Assembly (NCBI GenBank): GCA_022592445.1
Contig: JABYQR010000699.1
Location: 1-11,530 of the forward strand
Reading direction: 5' to 3'
Length of the DNA: 11,530 nt
From: Cytidiella melzeri
Lineage: Eukaryota; Basidiomycota; Agaricomycetes; Polyporales; Irpicaceae
Every line of letters begins with the position of its first letter. Positions within the stretch are counted from its first letter, which is position 1. Made by a program: the position numbers and the translations under genes. Under the pieces are notes generated by a model that saw only the letters and a program-made list of their open reading frames with translations, was not told where the DNA came from and searched no databases. Shown here piece by piece: positions 1-7,499 of this stretch.

Positions 1-200
1 GGTACTCAAGGTATGTTCTCTGTAACTCAGGGCCACTCAAATGTCCCATATGATAATATCCAATACAGGGTAAAATCGAACTTTATTCATACTATGCCTT
101 GGTCTCTCCGCAAGCAACTGGGTATCTTGAGGATGGTGCTCGCCTTGTATTGGTACATTGCCGTGACCTCAGACATCAACCGTGACTCACTAACGCTTCA

Positions 201-588
201 TAGAGCATCCTCGAACGCCATCCAAAATGGGGTCTTACGCCAGAGATCAAAGAGAACCCCACCCATTACCACGTTGTCTGTTCCCGCGTTTATGAATGCT
301 TCAATGACAGGCGCAGAAATATCAAGCTAGTGGTAAGCATCTTGTCATTGCTTTGATCTCTGCAATGATTTGTTGACCAAGCTCGATATCACACAGATTG
401 CAGAGTTGATGGGCACCGTGAACCAACAAAACCCTGACGGTGATTGTCTGAATGTCTCCAATATCTTTACTCTCGTTTCCAATGCTACCAAGCACAAGAG
501 GACTGCCAGCATGAATCTCAACAGTGTCAATATTACGGTGCAGATGCTCGCTCATTTTGCATTCCTTGTAAGTGCTCTTCATCTTCAA
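201..588 (-). pseudogene. Possible minus-strand gene remnant, unknown
   Basis: I do not recognise this. On the minus strand one frame is open from 588 down to a stop at 322 (88 codons). A second frame is open from 326 down to a stop at 198-200 and reads as a plausible hydrophobic protein segment (motifs such as VVMGGVLFDLW and TPFWMAFEDA). The codons look protein-like (many CTC, GAG, ATC and GGT), and the frame switch at about 326 could be an intron or a frameshift. No start codon context, domain or catalytic motif can be named. It could be a decayed host-gene exon or chance. Overlapping plus-strand frames of similar length exist, so confidence is low. Confidence 0.2.
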
Positions 589-1053
589 ATAGTAGTTTCC
601 TTGCAGTGTTTACTTTTCATTGTGTCTAGCGTTGCATGCTGCTGGAGCTACCCGCTAAGGCAAATTATTGGAAGACAGTTGACAAACAGCTACAGGACAT
701 CCACCAACACTTCAATGGTCAACCAAAACAAGCTATTCCTATGTGAGTCCGCGTTTCATTCTTTGTATTGACCCCAGACGTCTGCTCAAGTAACCTCCTC
801 AGTGTCATGGATGGCCTGACTAGCCCTTAATTTTCGCAATTTACCTCTTGTTTTCATCTGTAAAACTCCGGGCTGCAGCTCAGTTGCAATCTTCTCTGCA
901 CAAACTCCTTTGCACGTCTATTAAGCGCCCGTATCACGTGGCTTAGATGCTCCACACGGTTACATTACTTGCTACTACTTCACACTGGCATGTGACTTAG
1001 CTTAAGTAAGACCACATGGCTACAAGCACATGGCTCAGCCCATAGCTAGGGTT

Positions 1054-1061
1054 TGACGTCA
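1054..1061. promoter_or_regulatory. CRE-like palindrome TGACGTCA
   Basis: A perfect 8-bp palindrome matching the consensus bound by CREB/ATF-type bZIP factors. It lies about 250 bp upstream of the TATA box at 1310. Function is inferred from the motif and position only. Confidence 0.3.
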
Positions 1062-1147
1062 TAGATACCGTTCACATGGACTCCTTTTGTTCTTTCCCTA
1101 TTGTTCTCTTTGTGGAAGGATGTTCTCACAGGTGTGGGAATGGAATA

Positions 1148-1276
1148 CAATAGTTAGTCTCCTTTAAGATAGATTCTCTCACGAGTAGAGTTCTTGGCAA
1201 AGTCTAGACAATAGCTATTGTTCTCCTTTAGGTAGTTCTTTTGTTCTTCGTTCACACGGCTTCTTGCAAAGCCTGC
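1148..1276. repeat. Imperfect tandem duplication, ~61-67 bp unit
   Basis: Two neighbouring units each begin with CAATAG, continue with a TCTCCTTTA(A/G)G(A)TAG block (1158 and 1222) and finish with TTCTTG(G)CAAAG (1191 and 1261). The units are diverged and differ in length (about 61 and 67 bp). Confidence 0.5.
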
Positions 1277-1309
1277 CCTCAACATGGTCTGTGCGCAGGT
1301 CCCTGAAGT

Positions 1310-1318
1310 CTATATATA
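1310..1318 (+). promoter_or_regulatory. TATA box candidate
   Basis: A TATATATA run lies upstream of CT-rich sequence and downstream of CACATGG/TGACGTCA motifs. No ORF that I trust follows on this strand, so if it is a promoter it probably belonged to an old LTR. Confidence 0.3.
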
Positions 1319-1355
1319 CTGCTACATGTACGCTCCTAGCCCCCCATCTCGACCT

Positions 1356-1469
1356 CTTGGTCTTTACTGGGCTAGGTAGGCCACCCCCTCTTGTACTATA
1401 TAGCTGGTAGTACAAATACTAACTTGGTCTTTACTGGGCTAGCAACTTGAACAAAGTCTGATAGCTGGT
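1356..1469. repeat. Direct repeat pair CTTGGTCTTTACTGGGCTAG
   Basis: A perfect 20-bp direct repeat occurs at 1356-1375 and 1423-1442. Each copy is followed by a shared ATAGCTGGT (1400-1408 and 1461-1469). The period is about 61-67 bp, much like the neighbouring tandem pair, so one repeat family may have been amplified twice. Confidence 0.6.
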
Positions 1470-1529
1470 GAAAGCATTGTGCTCTACGCCTGCCACCACC
1501 TCCTCGTCGTTTTCCACTCCGTGTCCCTT

Positions 1530-1793
1530 TTAGTTGCGTCGAGCTTTGTCTCCGTGACACTCAGTTTCTTCAAGCAGATCCTCAATGACGACCTTGAGGA
1601 ATTTGGTACCAACAAAGCCAATCATCTCGGTGACCTTGGCAGTGCTGCCTTGACCAACACGCAGGCTGAGGTTGAAGACGCAATGCTCGGCATCATCAGT
1701 GTTTCGACCAACGAAGAATGCAGCCAGTCCGACTCCAAAACTTCTCAATCCCATACTCCATTTGTCCTTTGTTCTGTCTCTATGACCTACCAA
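1530..1793 (-). pseudogene. Unknown minus-strand ORF fragment
   Basis: An open minus-strand frame of 87 codons, coding-like in codon use (AAG, CTC, GTC, GAG and ACC preferred) with a stop at 1530. Motifs include VTEMIGFVGTKFLKVVIEDLLEE. A strong fungal-type splice donor (GTAGGT, minus strand at 1790-1785) lies just upstream, at the end of another open minus-strand frame (1787-1987). The piece could therefore be a 3' exon. I recognise no domain. The alternatives are a gene fragment carried by transposon rearrangement or a chance ORF. Confidence 0.25.
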
Positions 1794-2311
1794 TATCCTA
1801 TCATCTCATATAATGCATCCTGAGTTCCCGATGCAGCTGCATGCATCCTTTGCACATTCGTTTCCGCGCTGTAGATAGTAATCCATATGTCACGTCTGCT
1901 GAACCTGAAAATTTGATTGCTCGCTATTTTACATCCAATCTCACACGACGACATTGACTGGCAACATTTTTTCTGCTTGAACATCACATTTGGGTATTAG
2001 CAGAACAACAGATGGCCCCCGCTCATGCTCATCAGCTGCTCAGCTGTGGTGTTTTTGGATGTTGCGACACTCCTGGTAAACATAGTTGAGTGCAAAGCAT
2101 CATCATCTATTTCAATCTCTTGCTAAACATATGTCATTACAGCCATAGGCAGGTGAGCACCAACTCTGTCAAACATAGGGCAGTGGTATCAGCAAGAATT
2201 CATCTCCCCAATCAAGCGTCTGCCATTTGCTAGACGCGTGAGGACGTTGGCATTCCGCCCCGCACAACTTAAAATAGGATCAGGCAGCGGACACCCACAG
2301 ACAAGCTGGCG
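1794..2311. other. No recognisable feature
   Basis: Apart from a short open minus-strand frame (1787-1987, ending at the splice-donor-like GTAGGT), nothing is supportable. A palindrome-like CAGCTGCTCAGCTG lies near 2034. If the dead pol element at 2887 had gag or a 5' LTR here, they are no longer recognisable. Confidence 0.4.
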
Positions 2312-2886
2312 GTGTAGGTCCCTCTCATAAACCTTTCCTTCTTTGTTCTAAGTCCAAACGCGAGAGCGAGAAACCAGTGCACCAAAGTGCTTCTGCCAAC
2401 AGAGGCAAAGCAATCAGCAAATTAATGCACAGAAGGACACAGCATTAGTCAAGGCGGAGAGCCGACGTGCGCCTCCACAACCAAAAGAGCGCCAATAGTT
2501 GCAAGCAGGTGATGCTGCGCCAGCCAGGATTTGCACAGCATGGCATGATAGGAGCCTCCATGAAATGTGGTCTGCAAGTCAAATTTCTACTGGTGTTTGT
2601 CCAAAATGTGTCCAGAACACTTGGTGGCTGGCTGATCTGTACACCAATGCCAAGAACACGTGTCTGCGAGTCAGAGGCTAGCGCAAGTTCGCACTCTCCG
2701 GTGTTTCTGGCAGGTTTCTGTCTCGTGGGAAGCCCTTGGATCCTCGGTAAACATCTCGTGACCTTGGTGGTTACTCCGTGCCCGTGACGCTGGGAAAGTG
2801 GGGGATTTGCCGTTAGGGAAGACGCAGGCCGCGCGAATGGCTGGATACTGCCATGTCTCTGCGCTTAGCAATTTTCTGGGCGTATA
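2312..2886 (-). mobile_element. LTR family copy A, inverted, degraded
   Basis: The reverse complement aligns along its length with the LTR at 6762 onward. Matching blocks are the terminal GGGCGTAT (2879-2886, complement of the TGATACGCCC start), GTGACGCTGGGAAAGTGG (from 2785), CTTGGTGGCTGGC (near 2619), GCAAGCAGGTGATG (near 2502) and CCAAACGCGAGAGCGAG (near 2352). It stops short of the TATA region of the family. It is clearly more diverged than copies B, C and D. It sits inside the protease of the dead pol: pol frame resumes directly at 2887, so this looks like an insertion (or its truncated remains) into that element. Confidence 0.8.
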
Positions 2887-3351
2887 AATGGTACTCCCAA
2901 TAAAGATGGTCAAATCACTCACTCAGTACGTGCATACCTAGAAATAGGTTTGCACAGAGCAAGACAACACATCCTTGTCACTGATCTCGGTAGTAAACAA
3001 ATAATTATTGGGATGACCTTCTTACGCCGCCACAATCCGGAGATAGATTGGGCAAATGGTGAGTGGAGATTGACCAGATGTCCTGAACTCTGTGCCCCAA
3101 GAGCTCGTAAAAACATCACTGTAACTCAAGAAGAGATCGATGAGCTTGAGTTACCTAAGGGACGTTTGGTGTCAGGCAACCTGGACGGAATAGGAAGTGT
3201 CGACCTGGACAACCCTCACATCCACTGGATTGACTTAGACAATCCAGCAGACCAAGAAATAGCAGAAATAATCGCTCAACTTTTTGGAAAGGAAGATGAG
3301 GGCTTTGAAGACAGCTTTGATAAACAAGAATCAGTCAATTGGAAGCCATGA
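2887..3351 (+). pseudogene. pol: Retropepsin C-terminal part, broken
   Basis: The reading frame 2887-3351 encodes the C-terminal half of an aspartic protease of the gypsy type: NGTPNKDGQITH, then a VTDLG block, the hydrophobic-Gly motif IIIGMTFL and HNPEIDW. The active-site D-S/T-G part should lie upstream and is cut off by copy A. The protein continues into an acidic linker (many E and D, about 3130-3340) of the kind that joins protease and RT. A TGA stop at 3349-3351 interrupts what is otherwise the same frame running to about 3518; TGG to TGA is a likely origin. Confidence 0.8.
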
Positions 3352-4253
3352 GTACCAAAATATCCATGGGAATCTGGTAGCGTCTTTTCAAAGAAAAAGT
3401 CAGAACGTATGCCGTTACGCAAACTGTATGATCACGCAATCAAATTTGAGGAAGGTGCCTCCCTTCCCAAACCAGCCAAACTATACCCGCTGTCTCCAAT
3501 GCAAAAGAATTCTCTAGATGGATCAAAGAGGAACTCCAAAAAGGTTACATCCGCAAATTAAAGAGTCCAATTGCAGCACCTGTGTTCCTTGTCAAGAAGA
3601 AAGATGGATTGTTGTGTCTTGTGAAAGACTACCAAAAACTGAACAACATCACGGTGAAAAACCGGTACCCCATACCTCGCATCAACTATTCAGTCAATTT
3701 GTTAAGCAAGGCTAAGGTCTTCTCAAAGATTGATCTTAGGTGGGGATACAATAAAGTTTGCATCCGAAAGGGTGACGGATGGAAGATGGCATTCATCACA
3801 CACCACAGCGTTTTTAAAGCCAAGGTGATGTATCTCAATTTCAGCAACGCACCTGCAACGTTCCAAGCCATGATGAATGAAATTCTGAGTGATATGATCT
3901 TAGAAGGACATGTCATGGTGTATCTCAACAATATCCTCATCTCAGAAGACAAGAAGAAAAATTGTTGCATCACACAGGAAGTGCTCAAGCATCTACACGA
4001 GGACAATCTATTTGCCAAACCGGAAAAATGCTTTTTTGGAAAAGATTGCATTGAGTACCTAGACATGATCATTTCTCATGGACACATCGAGATGGATCCA
4101 GCCAAACTCACCGCAGTTACTGAGTGGCTGCAACCTGAAAAGGCTAAGCAAGTCCAAGCCTTCTTAGGCTTTGCCAACTTCTATCAGCATTTCATCAAGG
4201 ACTTTGCTAAACATGCAAAACCTCTCACTATTCTGACAACAATAGATCAATCC
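3352..4253 (+). pseudogene. pol: Reverse transcriptase domain, inactivated
   Basis: The N-terminal part is in the protease frame (3352-3518: SKKKSERMPL, then PPL-type LYPLSPMQKNSL). The frame then shifts, and the rest runs 3519-4253: WIKEELQKGYI, PVFLVKKKDG, LVKDYQKLN, the first catalytic block FSKIDLRWGYN with its Asp intact (3732-3734), SNAPATFQAMMNEIL, and QAFLGFANFY in the connection. The active-site box that should read YLDD reads YLNN (3921-3932). Both metal-binding Asp residues are lost, so the domain cannot be active. Many Arg codons of the family appear changed to Cys, His or Gln, the expected result of CpG decay. Confidence 0.9.
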
Positions 4254-4262
4254 TAGATCTAG

Positions 4263-4777
4263 AAAGATGCTCAGGAACAGGCCTTCCAAAGTCTGAAAAA
4301 GGCTTTTACATCAGCACCCATCCTGAGGATACCAGATGATGAACACCCTTTCTGTCTGGAAACAGACACTAGCGACTTTGTTACAGGAGCAGTACTATCA
4401 CAGCTGAACCCAGCTGACCAGCTGTGGCATCCAGTAGCCTTCTACTCTGAATCACTCAACGTCCATGAACATAACTATGAGATATACAATAAAGAGTTGT
4501 TGGCTGTTATCCGTGCCCTGGAAGAGTATTGTCGACACCTGGAGGGACATCCAATTACTGTAGAAATATGGTCAAATCACCAAAACCTGACATATTTCAG
4601 GAATGCTCAGAAGCTGACTTGGAGACAAGCACGATGGGCATTATACCTCACACAATTCAATTTTGTGCTCCGGCACAAACCTGGAAAGACCATGCTTACT
4701 GCAGATCCTCTGTCCAGGAGGCCAGATCATGAAGAGGGGGTGAATTCCAATAACAAGGACAAAATTCTTTTAAACCC
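4263..4777 (+). pseudogene. pol: RNase H domain, inactivated
   Basis: The same frame as RT continues after two amber stops (4254-4256 and 4260-4262). They sit where a paired-Trp segment would be expected and each probably arose by TGG to TAG. The domain shows ETDTSDFVTGAVLSQ (first Asp kept), WHPVAFYSESL, YEIYNKELLAVIRALEEY (Glu kept) and IWSNHQNLTYF. In the last motif gypsy elements normally have Asp; here it is Asn (4575-4577). The C-terminal RHKPGKTM and ADPLSRRPDH mark the domain end. The frame reads on to a stop near 4844, but family-like sequence switches frame at about 4778. Confidence 0.88.
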
Positions 4778-5303
4778 AAGTTTTTTGCCATCTCTGCAAT
4801 CAAAAACTCTCATGACTCGCCTATCAACAATGATGAAATCCTAAGACGGGTCAAGGAAGCACTCATAAACGACAAAGTTACCAAGGACTATCAGCAGTTA
4901 CTTAACTCTGGTCCTAGGGAGTCCAAGAAATCACTAAAGGAATGGAATATTGAGAACAGATTACTCCTATATTGTGGAAAAGTCTACATCCCCAAGATCA
5001 GAAATTAGATATGAGATGCCAAATCATCCAGAGGCATCACGATATACCTTCTTTCGGACATCCTGGCAGATGGAAAACGTATGAACTGATCTCAAAAAAC
5101 TACTGGTGGCCAGGTTTAACCACTGATGTCAAGAAATACGTGACAGGCTGCAACACATGTCAGCGGATGAAGACTTGTCCGCAACAGCCTTATGGACCAC
5201 TCATCCCTAATCCGGTTCCGGCCGAACCATGGGATATCATGACTTCCAACTTGATTACTCAGTTAGCAGAGTCTGATGACTTCAATGCTATCTGCGTAGT
5301 CGT
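4778..5303 (+). pseudogene. pol: Integrase N-terminal part, broken and truncated
   Basis: A linker continues in a second frame (4778 to about 4992: EILRRVKEALINDK, YIPK), then the frame shifts again. From about 4993 the HHCC zinc-binding domain is clear: RHHD (5035-5040), GHPGRWKTYELI, NYWWPG and CNTCQRMK with Cys at 5149 and 5158. The start of the catalytic core follows, but the first catalytic Asp of the D,D-35-E triad is Asn (5248-5250, in TSNLITQL). The core ends abruptly after ICVVVD where LTR copy B begins. The remaining core and any chromodomain are absent from the window. Confidence 0.88.
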
Positions 5304-5723
5304 TGATACGCCCGGAAATCAGCTAGGCGTGGAGACCCGGCAGCAGCCCGCCATTTGCGCGGCCCACGTCATCCTGAGCGGCAAATCCCTCCACTTTTCG
5401 GCGTCACGGGCACGAGCAGTTCACCGAGGTCATGAGGAGTTCGCCGAGCATCCGAGGACTTGACAAGGAGCAGCAACGTGCCAGAAACATCCGAGGCCGA
5501 GGAATTGCACCGAAGTCTGACTCACAGACACGCCCCTTTTGCATCAGAGCATGGGCCGGCCAGCCACCAAGTGTTTCGGACGCGGGTCGGACCAGCGGTA
5601 GAAGAAACTTGACTCACAAACCCCGTTTCAGGAAGACTCCTATCATGCCACGCTGTGCAACTCCTGGACGGCGCCTCATCACCTGCTCGCGACGGTTGGC
5701 GCCTCTTCAGCGCAAGGGCGCGC
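5304..5723 (+). mobile_element. LTR family copy B, 5' portion
   Basis: It begins TGATACGCCCGGAAATC, identical to the start of copy D at 6762, directly after the integrase reading frame. It follows copy D (and copy C) closely for about 420 bp to GGGCGCGC, then diverges. It shares several variants with copy C against copy D (for example GAGACCCGG and GTGTTTCGG), so B and C are sister copies. It contains the paired 20-bp repeats and TGACTCA site of this U3 family. The TATA/R region of the family is not present after it. Confidence 0.85.
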
Positions 5724-6102
5724 ACCTATTGATTCCTGCCTCATGTTTCACCTTTCTATTGTTCCTTGTTTCCGCACCTTGACGGTCTTTCCTCTCATTG
5801 GCTTTCCAGAGTAGTGGCTGTTCTCTGTGTATTGTTCTTCCTTTCTGTTTCTCCGATTTGCTACCACTACCTCGGACTGGTCCAAAAATAGTTAGGTCAA
5901 CATGTATAAATAGCCATTAGACATGGGGCTAGAACCTCAGTCTATCCACTTCGTATCAATATTCCTTCTATCGAACCATCATCTGTCTGCCACTGTGCTT
6001 GACAGCGACCACGCGGCCTATACCATCATCAGACCTTGAGTGTAGCTACACCAAGGGGTTCTGACCTGACAACTTGTCCCTTGACGATAGTCGGTCTTAA
6101 CA
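5724..6102. other. 379-bp segment of unknown origin with TATA
   Basis: A segment unlike copies C and D, lower in CpG, between LTR copies B and C. It carries TATAAATAG (5905-5913) and ends in CTTAACA just before copy C starts at its internal position 26. With the TG at 5304, the terminal CA (6101-6102) would allow B plus this segment to be read as one 799-bp LTR of a related subfamily. It could equally be the internal remains of a deleted element or an unrelated insertion. No ORF is supportable. Confidence 0.5.
5905..5913 (+). promoter_or_regulatory. TATA box TATAAATAG
   Basis: A canonical TATA box in the 379-bp segment, followed by C/T-rich sequence (ATCCACTTCG, TTCCTTCTATCG) resembling an LTR R-U5 start. 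Promoter function is inferred. Confidence 0.45.
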
Positions 6103-6186
6103 GCGGAGACCCGGCAGCAGCCCGTCATTTGCGCGGCCCGCGTCATCCTGAGCGGCAAATCCCTCCACTTTCCCGGCGTCACAGGA

Positions 6187-6226
6187 ACGAGGAGTTCACC
6201 GAGGTTACGAGGAGTTCGCCGAGGAT
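6187..6226 (+). repeat. Paired 20-bp direct repeats in U3 (copy C)
   Basis: Two adjacent 20-bp units ACGAGGAGTTC(A/G)CCGAGG(T/A)T. The same pair is kept in copy B (5412-5451) and copy D (6871-6910), and a degenerate pair in inverted copy A (about 2739-2778). Conservation across copies suggests an ancient property of the U3, possibly a protein-binding array. Confidence 0.6.
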
Positions 6227-6654
6227 CCGAGGACTTGACAAAGAGCAGCAACACGCCAGAAACATCCGAGGCCGAGGAATCGCACCGAACTCTGACTCAC
6301 AGACACGCCCCTTTTGCATCGGAGCATGGGCCGGCCAGCCACCAAGTGTTTCGGACGCGGGTTGGACCAGCGGTAGAAGAAACTTGACTCACAAATTCCG
6401 TTTCAGGAAGACTCCTATCACGCCACGCTGTGCAACTCCTGGACGGCGCCTCATCACCTGCTCGCAACGGTTGGCGCCTCTTCAGCGCAAGGGCGCGCGC
6501 CGCTACTCCGCGTTGACCAACGCTGTGTCCTGCCAGGCGTCGACTCGCTGGACATCTTGCCTCCGCAGACGGAAGTATTCTGCCACCATGTTTCCTTGCT
6601 CTCGCGTTTGGGTTTAGGACATAGAAGGAAAGGTTTAGGAGAGGGTCCTTAGGG

Positions 6655-6666
6655 TATATAAAAAGG
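6655..6666 (+). promoter_or_regulatory. TATA box of LTR copy C
   Basis: TATATAAAAAGG, identical to the copy D box. It is followed 11 bp later by ACTGCG (6677), as in copy D. Confidence 0.6.
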
Positions 6667-6976
6667 TGTTGCCTGTACTGCGTAGAAATCAATCAATCCC
6701 CACCCCAGTTCTCAGAGTTCACTTTACGCTTTGCGCTCGCGTTGAGGGAGTCTCTTCGCGCTGATACGCCCGGAAATCGGCTAGGCGCGGAGAAACGGCA
6801 GCAGCCCGCCATTTGCGCGGCCCGCGTCATCCTGCGCGGCAAGTCTCTCCACTTTCCCAGCGTCACGAGCATGAGGAGTTCGCTGAGGTCACGAGGAGTT
6901 CACCGAGGATCCGAGGACTTGACAAGGAGCAGCAACGCGCCGGAAACATCCGAGGCCGAGGAATCGCACCGAACTC

Positions 6977-6983
6977 TGACTCA
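6977..6983 (+). promoter_or_regulatory. AP-1/Gcn4-type TGACTCA site
   Basis: A TGACTCA heptamer followed by CACGCCCCTTTT, which includes the STRE core CCCCT. The arrangement is the same in copies B and C (6293-6299). In the decayed inverted copy A the heptamer has become TGACTCG. These are known bZIP and Msn2/4-type stress-response consensus sites; use here is inferred. Confidence 0.4.
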
Positions 6984-7338
6984 CAGACACGCCCCTTTTG
7001 CATCGGAGCATGGGCCGGCCAGCCACCAAGAGTTTCGGACGCGGTTCGGACCAACGGTAGAAGAAACTTGACGCGCGAACCCCGTTTCAGGAAGACTCCT
7101 ATCACGCCACGCTGTGCAAATCCTGGACGGCGCCTCATCACCTGCTCGCGACGGTTGGCGCCTCTTCAGCGCAAGGGCGCGCGCCGCTACTCCGCGTCGA
7201 CCAACGCTGTGTCCCGCCGAGCGTCGACTCGTTGGGCATTTTGCCTCCGCAGACGGAAGTATTCTGCCACCCCGTTTCCTCGCTCTCGCGTTTGGGTTTA
7301 GGACATAGAAGGAAAGGTTTAGGAGAGGGTCTTCAGAG

Positions 7339-7350
7339 TATATAAAAAGG
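7339..7350 (+). promoter_or_regulatory. TATA box of the young element
   Basis: TATATAAAAAGG, conserved with copy C. Transcription should begin a few tens of bases downstream, around 7365-7390, defining the U3/R boundary. The first ATG after it is at 7500. Confidence 0.7.
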
Positions 7351-7499
7351 TGTTGTTTGTACTGCGTAGGAAATCAATCAATCCCCACCCCAGTTTCCAC
7401 AGAGTTCACTTTACGCTTTGCGTTCGCGTCGAGGGAGTCTCTTCGCGCCCATAGCTGTAGCTTCTTCTGCGTTGTTTCACTGCGACCTTTCCCACGTTT

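Larger units (their letters stand above)
589..1529. other. Non-coding stretch, possible old LTR remnant
   Basis: No convincing ORF is visible here. The part from about 985 to 1470 has the make-up of a degenerate Ty3-type LTR or promoter: several CACATGG/CACGTG-like motifs, a TGACGTCA palindrome, a TATATATA box and CT-rich sequence after it. I could not find matching terminal repeats or a target-site duplication, so the LTR reading is only a suggestion. Confidence 0.3.
2887..5303 (+). mobile_element. Dead Ty3/gypsy retrotransposon, pol remnant
   Basis: A plus-strand gypsy-type pol in the order protease, reverse transcriptase, RNase H, integrase. That order defines Ty3/gypsy rather than Ty1/copia. 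Gag, the protease active site, most of integrase and both LTRs are missing. It is bounded on the left by inverted LTR copy A and on the right by LTR copy B. It is inactivated by in-frame stops (3349, 4254, 4260), at least three frame changes (near 3518, 4778 and 4992) and catalytic Asp-to-Asn changes. Its base composition is poorer in CpG than the young element downstream, consistent with long decay. Confidence 0.9.
6103..6761 (+). mobile_element. LTR family copy C, truncated both ends
   Basis: Aligns almost base for base with copy D at an offset of 684 bp (for example TATA at 6655 and 7339; TGACTCA at 6293 and 6977), with roughly 93-95% identity by eye. It lacks the first 25 bp of the family and stops exactly where copy D begins (CTTCGCGC at 6754-6761, matched at 7441-7448). 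The simplest reading is that the D element inserted into C and the rest of C lies beyond the window. Differences are largely CG to TG/CA, the expected CpG decay. Confidence 0.85.

Noticed and set aside
322..1793. Weak resemblance between the two minus-strand fragments (VHGAHQLCNL... and VGQGSTAKVTEM...), suggesting a repeated domain.
   Set aside because: Matching needs gaps that are not multiples of three and few identical residues align; too weak to claim.
2184..2194. TGGTATCAGCA resembles the initiator-Met primer-binding site of gypsy elements and could belong to the dead pol element.
   Set aside because: No LTR end or gag sequence could be recognised on either side, and the match is short.
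3686..4072. A 128-codon minus-strand frame opposite reverse transcriptase.
   Set aside because: It is a shadow of the RT domain, whose plus-strand motifs are unmistakable.
3349..4262. Strand-biased G-to-A editing of the APOBEC type as the cause of the stops and Asp-to-Asn changes.
   Set aside because: Stops from TGG and Asp-to-Asn are G to A by definition, and C-to-T type changes (Arg to Cys) are also visible; CpG or RIP-like decay explains both.
5432..5782. Plus-strand open frames in copy B (similar ones in C at 6036-6617 and D at 6813-7301) with related translations.
   Set aside because: They lie in the U3 of LTR copies upstream of the TATA box and rest on GC-rich sequence shared by homology; similar frames are open on the minus strand too.
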